Positions 35,841 through 47,188 of a DNA stretch of 64,000 nt are shown here, in pieces (the first letter of the stretch is position 1; each line of letters opens with the position of its first letter). Made by a program: the position numbers and the translations under genes. Under the pieces are notes generated by a model, which worked only from the letters and a program-made list of their open reading frames with translations, did not search any database and was not told where the DNA came from. Location of the stretch: NCBI RefSeq assembly GCF_003369915.1, contig NC_046675.1, positions 24,304,001 to 24,368,000 on the forward strand. The letters are read 5' to 3'. This DNA comes from Drosophila miranda (taxonomy: Eukaryota > Arthropoda > Insecta > Diptera > Drosophilidae).

Positions 35841-36499
35841 ATAAAACAAAAAAATAAATGCAATTTTATTTTTAATGCACTTTCTAGGTCCCGAAGTCTC
35901 AAAGGTGAGAAGTACAGATTGAATGATATGGAATATCTTCAATATGGTCAATAGGGAATTCTCTTTTGCAGCATTCGCTTGGTCGTCTCGAGTCAAGCAT
36001 CAATGTATCGTACTTGATGGAAATGACAAGCTTTTTTGGCAGACGAGAGCGTTTTAACGAAAATGTCAGTGTTTGCAGTACATAGGTGGATAATTATTGA
36101 GTTATAAATCTATAATCTAGTTATGTTAACATACAGTAATCATAATGATTCTTCGGCGGCTGGCCCAAAAAAAAAAATTATCTAGCTCTACTGAAAAAAT
36201 TGTCACCCTCAACTGGTGAGATCTCCTACCATCACTCCTTCGTGGTTTACTTAGTAGAATCTAGAATCGGGAAGCAGCCTGTCTATTTCAATTTCTTGAG
36301 GTGATTGCTTTGGACCCTGGGTCTCATTCTTTGCTCAACTGTCACTCAGTTTTTGAGCAAAAAGAATTGAAAGTTAAACACAGTGGCTATTGTTGATGGA
36401 TTGTTGATTTTATGTTCTTTATAGATACTATAGCAACCAAGGAAGGGCTCCACTCGAGTAATCGATCCCTTAGAATATGTCCGTTTTTCCTAACAAAAA
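35841..36499. other. Intergenic between ctrip and Ccdc39
   Basis: AT-rich, no gene or repeat recognised. A half X-box (TAGCAACC) lies near 36,431. Confidence 0.4.
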
Positions 36500-36514
36500 G
36501 TTTCCCTGGGTAAC
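36500..36514 (+). promoter_or_regulatory. RFX X-box in the Ccdc39 promoter
   Basis: GTTTCCCTGGGTAAC fits RYYNYY-N(3)-RRNRAC and lies 165 bases upstream of the Ccdc39 ATG. Motile-cilium genes in fly sensory neurons are known Rfx/Fd3F targets. The match is to the consensus only. Confidence 0.65.
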
Positions 36515-36678
36515 AGTTCTGTGGAAACCTGGCTTCCCTTTGAAGCAAACATGGATACAAAATAGAAAATCAGAAATACAAATCAGAATAGTCTCTAGCG
36601 CCACATACAAACCGGAAATCCTAGAAGTTTTAGAATATTATATATATTACCCCCGAGCAGGCTCTATACGCAATAAAG

Positions 36679-39600
36679 ATGAATGAAACGGACGACATGA
36701 AGACGTCATCGCTGAATGACTTCAAGATGGAGGCAATGGCCTCCATGGGGTGGACAGTGGATGCCGATATACCCATGGCTAATGCCGAAAATCTGGCCAT
36801 ACTGAAGGAGCTGGAGGGCATGAGGCTGCTCAAGCTGGAACTGATGCATCACATGAATACGCTGGATGAGCGGGATCAGGCGGTAGTTAGGCACACCAAG
36901 AACATTGAGGGAACCATCCAGCAGAATCTGGTAAGTAGACGGCAACAGCGCAGCAAATATAACCAAATAGTCTGCTCCCTTGCAGACGCTGTACAATTCG
37001 ATGAAGAAGGACGTGGTCAGGGAGGCGCATAAGGTTCAATTGGTTATACTGGAGCACAACAAGATCAAAGAGGATATGCGCAAGACGCAGAAGGAGCTCG
37101 AAGAGTACACCGAATATGCAGAGTTCACTCAGCGCAAGATCTGCCTAAACAAACGGGAGATCGATGAGCTGACATCCCGCATCAAGAGCGCCAAGACCAC
37201 GCTGCTGGAGTGGACGGAGGCCATGGAGGATGGCAACAAGGGCTACCAGTTGATCGAGAAGTACTATCTGGACGATCAGCAGAAGGCCCGAGAGCTGAAC
37301 ACGAAGCGCCAGCAGCTCCAGGCGGACATTGACAAGCGTCGCAAGTTGGTCGTCCAATTATACGACGAGCAGAACACCCTGGAGAAGAACCTGGAGCGGA
37401 CGGCGTGCCTTTATAGGGCTGCCCACCTGGAGCGCCGTCAGATGGTGGACACCTGGAAGAACGCTGTCAACCAGATGACCCAGCGCGAGTATGACATCCA
37501 GCGCAGCGAGTCGGATTGCGACATGCTGATGGAGGAGGCGGCCGTCGTTACCCAGAAGTACAAGGAGCAGGACCAGCAGTTGGACGAGGTCATCGAAAAC
37601 AATCGCCAGGTGGAGTACGCGATCGAGGGTCTGAACATCGAGACATCGGACATGAAGAACATGATCCAGCAAGTTATTGATGCGGCTATACTCAAGGATC
37701 GCGAGATCGACTCGCTGCGCAAGGAGCTGGAGAATCTGTCCAACAGGGTGCACGTGCAGCGCATGGAGAACCGGAACTTGGTCGCACAACGAGAGGCCAA
37801 GAAGCTGGAGATCGAGGGCTATTCGCTTGTCCTGGAGAAAGTAGAGGCGCGCCTGAAGTCAATCGAAAACAAGGCTCTGAATGCCGATCAGCGACTGAAG
37901 ATACTCGAGGATATGATGGAGAGCGAGGAGGAGATGCTAAAGAATCTAGAAAAGGAGCAGCAAAACGTCAACGATCTACTCTTCCGCACCCAGCGACAGG
38001 TGTCAGAGCTGCGGGACGAGGAGAAGACCCTCCACATTCAGAACGAATCCCTCGCCTGCACACTGGCGGCCCTGAAGCGGAGTCAACGCCAAGTCACCCA
38101 CGAGCTGCAGCGGCAGACCGAGATCCACTACAATCTGTGCTTCAAGTTTCTGGAAGTTGAGCGAAACTACGCCCTGATGACCGGCTCCCAGGAGGATCCA
38201 GAGGTGGAGGAGCGCAACCTGAAGATCCTGGCCAATTTGGAGCTCGAATTCGAGAAGCTGCAGCGCCTGATCGCCACCACGGAGGCGCAGAACAAAAAGC
38301 TCAATTACAACATGAACAACATGGTCATCCAGTACAACGCCGACGAGAAGGAGCTGGACATGGGGCGGTTCAAGATCAAGGAGGCGCAGGTCTACTGCGA
38401 GGGCACCGTGAAGCGACTTCGCATGAATCGCTTCGAGAACTCGGAGCGGATCGTCGAGTTGAATATGGTGAAAATGCGCTGCAGCGACCTGGAGATCGGC
38501 ATCAACGGCTGCGACCAGGGCGCGTTTGATTTGGATAAGCATCGCCTCACCTTCCGGCGGGCCATCAAGGACCGGACCGTCGAGCTGCGCAGCCAGGAGG
38601 ATGTCCTCCAGCTTAAGCGCAAACATCTCAACGAGGAACTGAGCACCATGAAGGCCGATCTCGGTGAGCGCAAGAAGCATATCGAGGCCATGCGATCGCG
38701 GTTCGAGCTCACATCTCGCCTGTTGGGCAAGAACGATGATGGTACTCTCGTGACCAGCACCCAGCTGAAGGTGGAGAATGCCCAGAACCGACAGCTGATG
38801 GCCGACGAGGGGGACGCCTTAAACAAGAAGGTACTCCAGGCCGAGCAGGAAGTGACTGCCTTGGAGAATACTTTGCGTCAATTCGATCGCTCAAACAATA
38901 AATACCGCAAGACCTTCGAGCCAACAGATGAAAACTCAAGGGGTAAGTCACCATACCGATCGATAGTATCACCTCTGATCGTCCTAATCTTCATTATCTT
39001 AATCTGGCTAGATCGGGAGCGGATCGAACAGGAGTTGCAGCTGATAGAGGAAGCCTACGCTCGCGATGTGGCGACTTTGAAGCATCTGCGTTGCAAGAAG
39101 CATCGATATGACCAGAAGTTCATGGCCTTGAAGGCCGAGGAGGATGAACTGCTCACACGCCTCGAACAGGCCAAGAACCAGCGGGCAGAGCACTCCGATG
39201 AGCTGGAAAAGCTGAACCGGGATATGGACGATCAGCGTTCGAAACTGGAACGGGCCAACCGCGAGATCCGCATGGAGCTGCGAGAGATCAACCAGCGTCC
39301 GATCAGTGACGATTTCCTGGCCAATTTCGAGCGGGACCTCAACCTGCAGGAGCTGGAGGCGCGCAACTCCAAGGGGCTGAACATGCTGGTGGACATGGCC
39401 AACAGAGATGAGAATGGCCCCGAAATCATTGACCTTATACTGCAGAAGGGTCTCAAGCTGCCCCAGCACTTGAAGCGCACCCGCAGCTGCGTATCCTGGA
39501 AGACTCCCTCGTCGTCGTCCCAGGATGCTGGCTCCTATATCAGTGTCTCCGGCAAGGGCTTCCTGGCGGGCATCAGTGCCCGTTCCTCGGTCTCCGATTT

Positions 39601-39682
39601 GAGTTCCCTCAAGGACGACAGCTCCAACGCCTCTGTCTCGGGTGTCAGCATTGTATCCCTCGAGTTTCCCACGCAGAAATGA
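36679..39682 (+). CDS. Ccdc39: Coiled-coil protein 39, axonemal 96-nm ruler subunit
   Basis: Exons 36679-36930, 36986-38942 and 39012-39682 give 959 aa (human CCDC39 is 941). The start MNETDDMKTSS is the first ATG. The N-terminus carries the family block MGWTVDADIPMANAENL (compare the human W-x-D-G-F-A-I-P-V-A-N-E-E-N), and then almost the entire chain is heptad coiled coil rich in E, K, Q and L to about residue 875. The Ser-rich tail is basic then neutral. With CCDC40 it forms the molecular ruler that fixes 96-nm spacing of inner dynein arms and radial spokes; loss gives immotile cilia. The second intron (38943-39011) is 69 bases, a multiple of three with no stop, so its retention would insert 23 mostly hydrophobic residues. 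The DRERIEQEL frame after splicing matches the family, so splicing is preferred. Confidence 0.9.
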
Positions 39683-40085
39683 TTTAATTCCAATTACCTT
39701 TCTTTTGTTTTGTTTGTTTTTGAACTATGATATCATAATTACGACTATATACATTTGTTTTGGTATTATTTTCTCCGGGCCTGGGCTTCACGTGCTTGGC
39801 CATCGAACTGTTTACAAATGGACCGTCCAAACGGAACAGCAGGGAAAATGCGTTGCCAAAGTAGGCCCAAACAAGAGAGCAGCCATAAAAATAGCACCCC
39901 AACAAATCCAATGGGGCTACATAGGTACTATATTTGTTCGAGTGCCTGTACGAGTATTGGTGTCGCCTAGGGTATGCACATTTCTTACAAGCCACATCCG
40001 ATGGATACTCTACTTCACGGCAAAAATCCATTCAGATCATCAGAATTGGTTTAAGAGTTCATGAATTTCTTAATAATTGATCGCC

Positions 40086-40091
40086 AATAAA
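40086..40091 (+). terminator. Polyadenylation signal of Ccdc39
   Basis: AATAAA about 400 bases after the stop codon; the first canonical signal seen. Confidence 0.5.
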
Positions 40092-40863
40092 TTTAAAGGG
40101 ACAAATCCATACTTGTAAAAGATAAACATCAACAATATATAGCTTAATATGGATGCTGAGAGTATTGTTCATTATAATTCAGTCTCTTCTCTAGTTATGA
40201 GGACTAAGAACGTGTGGTTATCCCCTGAACGCCTTGAGCCCCATAGCAGAGTCACTAATAGAACCATCTGTCTTAAGTTATAAATTGCGGGTGGCTTTTA
40301 AGTAATCTGACAAATCTGACATACATACGAGTATATCATATACACATTGGCCCCTTGATGCGTTACAAAGACAGCCACAAAGGCAATGAGGCCGCAACAA
40401 CACAATATATCGGACAGATACTATATCTATATATACTGTCTTTCGAAATACGGTGCCCGCCGTAAAGAGAGAGGAGACAGCGAGAGTCGGATCGGAAAGA
40501 AACGGAAATGTTGGAGAGATGTGAGCATGAGTTTTCAGTGTGTTTTCGAAATTCTTTCTGTCGATTCGGCGGCGATCAGCACCGGGCATTTCATTATTTT
40601 TCATTATTTTGCCCCGCTGGCATCATCGGGGCCGTGAATCGGGCGGAGATCGCTCGCTGTGATCGGTTGGGCCTGAAAGTTTTTAAAAATTTTCCTTGCA
40701 AGTATTTTTAGAAAATATTCTGAAAGAAAAACCGATTGGGCATTCAGTGTTCGCGTTGTGGCATGGACTCCTGAGGAACCGAAAATCCCCAGAAAAAACC
40801 AAACAAAATTTGAAAGATTTGCATAAGACGCGTGTGAGTGACTGAGTGAGTGTTCGGGTCGCT
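40092..40863 (+). other. Intergenic and 5' leader of the zinc-finger gene
   Basis: No gene supported. The last 250 bases become GC-richer and probably hold the promoter and leader of the C2H2 gene; no TATA box or Motif 1 was found. Confidence 0.35.
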
Positions 40864-42540
40864 ATGTGCTCCACATCGGTGCTGTGTCCACTGTGCGCGG
40901 TGCCCAGTTTCGGGAGCATCGATGCACTGCAGCAGCGACTGATCAAAGCGGCCAACGGCCCCTTGGCTTGTCCCTTCTCCAACTGCAAGGAGCTGTTCCT
41001 TGGCCTGGACAAGCTGACGATTCACCTATTCACTCATACCAGTCTGATGACCGAAAGTCCTGCTGCCACAACCGCAACCACAACCACTGCCCCTGTTACC
41101 CCGCCAGCAGCCCCAACAACGGCTGCGACTCAGACGCCGACTGCGACTTCTGCACCCAAGCGCAGGGGCAAGCGATCGAAGGCAAAGGCTGTAGAGCCGG
41201 CGCCCGCGCCACCTCCACCCCCACCAGTGCCCGAGCCGCCGGCCAGCTGCGATATCTGCGAGTTCAGTTTCCGGAACAACGAGCTGCGGGACATGCATTT
41301 CCGGCTGGTGCACGAGAACGGGGATGCAGAGGAGCAGCAGAGGACGGGTCCACAGCCGGAGAAGGAGCCCCACCAGGAGCCCTACAAGTGCCACCTATGC
41401 TCGAAGACGTTCCGCATGAAGGGATCGCTCCGGGTGCACCTCAAAGTGGTGCACATGATGGGGGTGCCGTGCTCTAGCCAGAGCGGGAATGGCAGTGCCA
41501 CTACCAACGGCAGTAATGCTCCCTCGCCGAAGTTAAACATTTGTGACCGCATCCGGCACAAGGAGGCGTCGGCCAGTGGCAGTGGCCCCGCCTCCAGCAG
41601 CACCAGTTCCCAGCCGTATGCCCTCAGTGGAGCCCTGAGCATGCTCCAGCAGTCGCCAGCCTCGCCGGAGCCCGCCAGCAGCACGCCCAAGGTGTGGGAG
41701 TGCGATGTGTGCACCAAGTCCTTCACAACCAAGTATTTCCTGAAGAAGCACAAGCGCCTACACACCGGGGAGATGCCATACACGTGCGAAATCTGCGCCA
41801 GGACATTTACCTTCCAGCAGTCGTACCACAAGCATTTGCTCTACCACAGCGAGGTGAAGCCGCATGTGTGTGGAGTGTGCGGACGAGCCTTCAAGGAGCT
41901 GTCCACGCTGCACAACCACCAACGCATCCACAGCGGCGAAAAACCCTTCAAGTGTGAGGTGTGCGGTGAGTACAGCTGCAGAATATTAACCTGATCCGCC
42001 AAGAGCTAAAAGAAATGTGTACCATGTTTTTTTACAGGAAAATGCTTCCGCCAGCGGGTATCCTTTCTAGTCCACACCCGCATCCATACGGGCATCATGC
42101 CCTACAAGTGTGAGCTCTGCCAGAAGACGTTCCGCTACAAGGTGTCGCAGCGCACCCACAGATGCCTCAGCGACAACCAGACACCGGAGCAGCTGATCAA
42201 GGCATTTCTCGAGGGCAACGAGTCGCCGACACAGCCCTCGCCGGCCAGTGCCGAGATTGCGGACATCAATGGCTGTGGTGTGGCGGACCCGGACCAGGAG
42301 GCGTTGCTTTCCCAGACCATCGACGACATCGTTGTGGAGCAGTGCCAGAAGCTGGGCATCTGTGGCGTTGAACCACAGCTTGCGCAGCCAGTGCCCCTGG
42401 ATGTGGCCGGCATGCACTTCAATGGCAGCAGCTCGCCACTGCAGCAGCTCCAGAATCTGCGCCTCTATTCCCCGCAGCAAATGGAGATGCCCAGCTCGGA
42501 TGGGGACATCTTCAAGCGCTTCCTGATGGACGCCACGTAG
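40864..42540 (+). CDS. C2H2 zinc-finger protein, probable transcription factor
   Basis: Exons 40864-41965 and 42038-42540 give 534 aa. ATG 40864 is the first in-frame ATG. Eight C2H2 fingers are readable: residues 36-58 (C-X4-C form), 129-150, 176-197, then five in tandem from 280 to about 412, joined mostly by HTGE/HSGEK-type linkers (HTGEMPY, HSGEKPF, HTGIMPY). An Ala/Pro/Thr-rich linker lies at 60-127 and a Ser-rich linker at 200-275. The 72-base intron splits finger 7 inside CEVCGKCF. The C-terminal 120 residues are acidic and Gln-rich, with no ZAD or BTB domain at the N-terminus. Tandem fingers imply DNA binding in the nucleus; target unknown. I do not recognise the orthologue. It converges on Paf1 with about 200 bases between stop codons. 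Confidence 0.88.
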
Positions 42541-42705
42541 TCGGCCGTCCACGAGATTTTCTTTTCAATGTTACTGTTTCACTTTAGTGACTCGTCCGTC
42601 TTATTGATTTACATTTCGTTATGATTCTTGAATGCCCAACGATAAATCGGAACAGACCCGACTTGGCTGGGCTTTTACTCCTTGAATATATTTAATATTT
42701 ACTCA

Positions 42706-42711
42706 TTTATT
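42706..42711 (-). terminator. Polyadenylation signal of antimeros
   Basis: TTTATT on +, AATAAA on -, only about 31 bases beyond the Paf1 stop codon, implying a very short 3' UTR. Confidence 0.5.
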
Positions 42712-42741
42712 TTTTTCTATATTTACTTTTTGAAAATATCT

Positions 42742-44541
42742 TCATTCCTCGTCTGAGGCGCCGCTGCCTGAACTGGAGCCGGAGCCACTGGGCGATCCAC
42801 TTCTCGAACGGCTGGGCGTACGCGAGCCAGAACCGGAGCGTGAGCGAGAGTGGGATCGCGCTTTTGAGGGTGAGCGAGAGCGGGAGCCCGCCTTGGAGGG
42901 TGTGCGAGAGCGGGAGCCGGATTTGGAACGTGATCTTGAATGCGACCGCGATCTCGATCTGGCAGACCCGGCGCCGGACTTCTGGGATCCCGCTGGTGAA
43001 TTAGTGCGCGATCGGGAGCCACTGGGTGAGCGTGTGCCAGACTTGGAGCGGCTGCTTGCCGGTGATCCAGAGCCAGAGGCAGATCCCGACCCCGAGCTGG
43101 AGCCGCTGCGACTGCGAGTTCTAGTCCTGGATCTAGACTGCCGGTCCCGTGCCACCTGGGCAGGAGAATCGGTGCCCCCGGCTGGCTTGGGAGTAGCAGG
43201 GGCAGCTTGTGCAGCCTTCTCTTTCTCTACAGTGGGCGCTGGGGTCGGCTCTTCATCCACATCCATTTCCTCGTCCACCTGCACCTCCCCCTCTTCCTCC
43301 TCTCCGGGAACCTCGAGTTGACGCTCGCGATATCGTTGCATACGATGCTCCACGGCCTCCAACGGGCGATGGTGGACCACCTGTGAGGAGGAGAAATTAA
43401 TTATGATTGGGTCTACACGAATTATTCTAGCTAGTACTCACCAGCTTCGTATTGTTAGGCTGCTGGCCGACTTTGACGCGTCGCTTATTGAGACGGACAC
43501 GTGTCTCCAGCTCATTATAGTAAATGCCATCCTGCCGCATGACAAAGAAGTAGTTCTCCTCGTAGCCCTTGGAGGCCTTCGTCTTGACATTCCAGTTGTA
43601 CTCCCGGGCAATCTTGTATTCGTACTCCGCCTCCTCGTTGTACAGTTCCCCGGCAATGAAGTCGGCGCGTCGCTTCTCGAGGGTTTGCTCTGTGGGCAGG
43701 AAGTAGGCGACAAACTGTTCGCCACTCTCGTCCATCACACCACGAATCATGGCCTGGGACATCTCCTCCAGCTGGGATGGCACGTTCTTGCCTACCGGAG
43801 CAGGATCGCTGTCGAAAATTACCTGGGCGCAAGGATACTTCCAGTTGATGAAATCGGGGAAGACGGGTAGCACCTCCACGGGCACCACATTCGGCTTGGA
43901 GTAGTGCTTGGTAATATCGGCCTTTGTGTCGAGGAAGGTCTTCTCGATGGCCTTGATTTGGGCATCGCGATCCAGATAGAGCGTCTCCTCGCGCAGAGAT
44001 TTCTTGACATTGTAGCCCACCTTGGCTTCGATGTTCTCGAGATTTTGCGGCTGGAAGCGGGTCTGTTCCGTGGAAATGTACTCGGACTTGCGCAACCAGG
44101 ACACGGTACGGGAATGTTGGCGGGAACGCACGGAATCCGTGGGCGCCAGGGTCTCTTCCTCCAGCAGCTTCTCATCGGCAGGATCCAGCAGAGTCATGGA
44201 ATCCGCCTGGTATAGCTCGCGATTGATCAGGTCCACCGTAACGCCCAGATCATGCTCCGTCAACACATCGTACTTGAAATTCCTCTCCAGGGACGTGGGA
44301 TTGTACTGCACGAAACGGTGACTATCGAAGGGGTATTGCAGAAACTTCAAGTCGAAGGGTATGTCTGGCAGATTGTTGCCATATTTGACACGGCAAATGA
44401 TTTCAGATCTGCAAAAAGAAACATTTTAGCTAAATGTTTTGTTTCTGCAATGGATTTTTTCACGTACTTGCGTTCCGTTTGCCGTTGCGGACGTTTATCG
44501 GCAGTGCTATTTACCACTGAATTGTTGATAGTGGGCGGCAT
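42742..44541 (-). CDS. atms: Paf1 complex subunit Paf1 (antimeros)
   Basis: Exons on the - strand: 44541-44468, 44408-43442 and 43380-42742, all in frame, 559 aa. The start [12 protein letters not shown] is the first ATG. Conserved Paf1 features are [19 protein letters not shown] just after the first junction, [14 protein letters not shown], and [14 protein letters not shown], with conserved sequence continuing to about residue 350. The rest is acidic ([18 protein letters not shown]) and then a Ser/Arg/Gly repeat tail (SRSRS, SGSGS) ending ASDEE. Paf1 scaffolds the complex that travels with RNA polymerase II, promoting elongation and H2B ubiquitination and H3K4/K36 methylation. The fly gene is antimeros. 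The Ser-Arg-rich tail looks longer than in vertebrates, where the C-terminus is also acidic/serine-rich. Confidence 0.93.
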
Positions 44542-44689
44542 GTTGGGTTTTCAACTCTCTTTTGTGTTAAAAATGGATAAAAAACGCATATAAACTTTAA
44601 AAAGAAAATTTTTATTGGCGATAAAATATACCGTGCAACCCTCAGAAATATACCGAAACATACCGTGCATATACTGACGAATTCAAGTT

Positions 44690-44840
44690 CCATATTACAT
44701 ATTCCTCGTTTTTGATATTCCGTGGATTATTACTAGCTATATAGAACATTTAGCCATGCCCACATAATTTTATCCGATTAATGAATCTATTTTCTAATTG
44801 ACTAGTTTTTTTAACACATGCTTTTATTGCATTTTGGCTA
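44690..44840 (-). repeat. Dispersed repeat, inverted copy 3
   Basis: Reverse complement of the 9.2-9.4 kb repeat: ATTCCGTGG, TATAGAACATTTAGCCATG, CACATAATTTTATCCGATTAATGAATC, CTTTTATTGCATTTTG. Lies just upstream of antimeros, next to ATATACCG words. Confidence 0.65.
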
Positions 44841-45139
44841 AAAACCAGGCGCAATGTTGCTGGTATTTTAAAAATGATGCGCACATAGGCCTTTGTATAC
44901 CCTATTTCCTTAATTTTATATGAAGATAAAACGTAATTTATAAAGACCTTTTCTCAAATCGATATGTTTTAGACATATTCATGTATATAATTAGTATCTT
45001 GTATATATTTGTCTCGATCCTGATACCTACGGAGCCTTGGATGACAAACATTTTCTCACTTCTATAACATCCTTTTCCCTAGGGTATGACCATTAATGTT
45101 GCCGGCAATCATTGTTGTCAACCGGTTATTTACTCGTTT

Positions 45140-45440
45140 TTTATTTTCCGTCGAATATTCCCAGCTTTATAGAACATTTAGCCTTGCTGAAATAATTTTA
45201 TACCATTGATGAATCAGTTTTCTACTTAACTGGCTTATTTTGAATACTTGCTTGTATTGAAAATGAAAAATAGATTGCTGAAATTGACAAAATATACCAT
45301 TATATACCGATATACTGTAAAAATACCGTCGGTTCAATTTTGACTTAAAAATACCGAAAAGTAAAAAAATACAAAGTATGAAAAACAGTGTGACCGTCAG
45401 AAAATACCATAATATATACCAAAACTCTGATACCCACAAA
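45140..45440 (-). repeat. Dispersed repeat, inverted copy 4 with Motif-1-like end
   Basis: The longest copy: CCGTCGAATATT, ATAGAACATTTAGCC, TTACTTAACTGGCTTATT and TTGACAAAATATACC correspond to copy 1 in reverse. It ends in AAAATACCG words and CAGTGTGACCGT (45388), the reverse of Motif 1 with one mismatch at the edge. Confidence 0.65.
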
Positions 45441-45537
45441 GTCACTACATATTAAATACATTTTTTTCTAATTTTCAAAAGCAACAAATGAAGGAAATTC
45501 GTGAACGTTTGAAAAAACGTGGCTCTTAATTAGTGTG

Positions 45538-45795
45538 TTGCTCATAAGTGAGTGAACAAAAAAGAGTTGTTCACTTAAGTGAGCAACTAGACTTGTTCCT
45601 TCCAAACTGTTCTTTTTTGTTCACTTGTTCTGTTTTGCTCACTTGTTCTTTGTTGCTCACTTGTTCTTTGGAAGTGAGCAACTGAGCAATCTAAGTGAGC
45701 AAGTCAGCAACTGAGCAATCTAAGTGAACAAGTGAGCAATATAAAAATAACTAAAAAACGTACTAAACAAGAACAAGTGAACATGTTCATCAAAA
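45538..45795. repeat. Cluster of inverted repeats of GTTGCTCACTTGTTC
   Basis: About 250 bases made of the word TTGYTCACTTGTTC and its complement GAACAAGTGARCAA, repeated many times in both orientations, including a palindrome centred on CACTTAAGTG. The left part is mainly one orientation and the right part the other, so the strand could fold into a long imperfect hairpin. No family recognised. Confidence 0.75.
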
Positions 45796-46149
45796 TGAGT
45801 TATGTTTACCCAACACAGATGTTCTGATCCTAAAAAATATATCGTCTCGTTTTCAGGATATACCGAGAAGTATATAATATATCGCAAATACTCACCCAGT
45901 AGAAAAGTGCAAGAGTGCGATAGTATCGATATCGATACTTACGCGGAATTTAGATTTTGAATTAAATTTTAAATCGAGCTGCAAAATATTGTTATATAAA
46001 TCAATCTGTTTAAATCAATTCGATTCGGTTATTTCAATGCTGGCACATTTCAAATGAGTTAAATCAAATCGATTTTTAATCTAATGCTATATAATAAGTA
46101 GGTTCAAAATTCAAGAATGAATACATTTTTCAGCGCTGTCAATGATAGG

Positions 46150-46254
46150 ATGATGGGACTTTTGGAATTTATTCAACATTTGGGCATCTGTTATCTGTTC
46201 GTTATGTATCATCCTAGTCAAAAGTGGACTAAAAACGCAACAATAATCTTTTAA
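46150..46254 (+). CDS. Conserved 34-residue micro-ORF, copy 1
   Basis: ATG to TAA, 35 codons, reading MMGLLEFIQHLGICYLFVMY at the start. The duplicate at 47189 keeps the same start, length and stop, with conservative changes (F/Y, F/W, Q/R, W/Y). An AATAAA overlaps the stop in both copies. It may be a micropeptide with its own short transcript, an upstream ORF, or the end of a spliced exon, since CAG precedes the block in both copies. Function unknown. Confidence 0.35.
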   Translation: MMGLLEFIQHLGICYLFVMYHPSQKWTKNATIIF

Positions 46255-46261
46255 TAAACCA

Positions 46262-46267
46262 TATAAA
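46262..46267 (+). promoter_or_regulatory. TATA box of secreted-peptide gene 1
   Basis: TATAAA 79 bases before the ATG, kept in the duplicate at 47301. The start site is probably around 46,290. Confidence 0.45.
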
Positions 46268-46340
46268 TTGCAATAATTAGCAGATCATTTGTTTATTTTT
46301 TTCCACAATGCCGTGACGCCCTTTTTTTTTAGTGACAAAA

Positions 46341-46559
46341 ATGCCTCGATTCTTGGCAAAGGTTTTTATTTGGATAGGACTTTGCGTGGCCTTTCTTCCT
46401 GCTGGACTTCCTGTCAACACTGGAATCTTTCGCCGCCAGAATACCATGATGAAAAATCCTAACTACATCAGTACGAACAGGTTTTTCGATGATTTAGCGG
46501 ATCTTGTGGACATGGGACCATTGCCACCTCCGCATCCAGGATTTCGGACTGATGAGTAG
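46341..46559 (+). CDS. Small secreted peptide of unknown family, copy 1 (72 aa)
   Basis: The start is the ATG after GTGACAAAA, with good context. Residues 1 to about 23 form a signal peptide (FIWIGLCVAFLPAG core). The mature part begins near NTGIFRRQ, has a dibasic RR and continues MMKNPNYISTN, FFDDLADLVDMG, ending in a proline-rich GPLPPPHPGF. No cysteines in the mature part. The neighbouring copy at 47381 is about 80% identical over the first 70 residues. AATAAA lies 100 bases downstream. Peptide hormone, seminal or immune-effector roles are all possible; none is shown. I do not recognise the family. Confidence 0.7.
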   Translation: MPRFLAKVFIWIGLCVAFLPAGLPVNTGIFRRQNTMMKNPNYISTNRFFDDLADLVDMGPLPPPHPGFRTDE

Positions 46560-46658
46560 CAATTTTCCCTGTTAGCCTTTTACATTATAGCCCATATATC
46601 ATAATGATCTGTGAAACGGCAAAAGTAAATAGTGCCAACCCGACAGATTCCTAAAGCA

Positions 46659-46664
46659 AATAAA
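46659..46664 (+). terminator. Polyadenylation signal of secreted-peptide gene 1
   Basis: AATAAA, conserved in sequence and position with 47740. Confidence 0.6.
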
Positions 46665-47188
46665 CACAAAAGATCGCTAACTAATTGAATTATCGAAAAA
46701 TATTATTTATTTATTTTTTGTGGAACAAAATATTTCTGTCACCTATTTCTTCGTGTATCCACAACCATTTAAATTTTTTCTTTGCACATTCCCATCGTAA
46801 AGCGCGCGATTGAAAATTGTTTTGAAATAAATGTAAAACTAATTTCATATATACATACATACATACATATATACATATGTATAAATATTTATTTTTGTAT
46901 ATATATTTTTTTTCTTAGATCGTAAACTATTTAAATATATCATTATTTTAGTTCAAATCACTTTTTTATATGTGATAAATACCTATACATTCAAATAAGT
47001 TGGAGGCACAAAATAAAACAGAAACCCAGAACAAAATATTTTTATATAAAACAATCTGTTCAAATCAATTTGATTTGGTTATTTCGATGCTGGCACAATT
47101 AAAATAAGTTAAATCAATTCGATTTGCAATCTTATGCTGTATAATAAGTAGGTTTGAAATTCATTTTTACAGTGCTGTCAATGATAGG

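Larger units (their letters stand above)
45982..46900 (+). repeat. Tandem duplication unit, copy 1
   Basis: From AAAATATTGTTATATAAATC onward this matches 47034-47840 over the upstream region, both small ORFs and the 3' region. The offset between copies is about 1.05 kb. The end of the unit is approximate, since similarity fades after 46,760. Confidence 0.8.
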
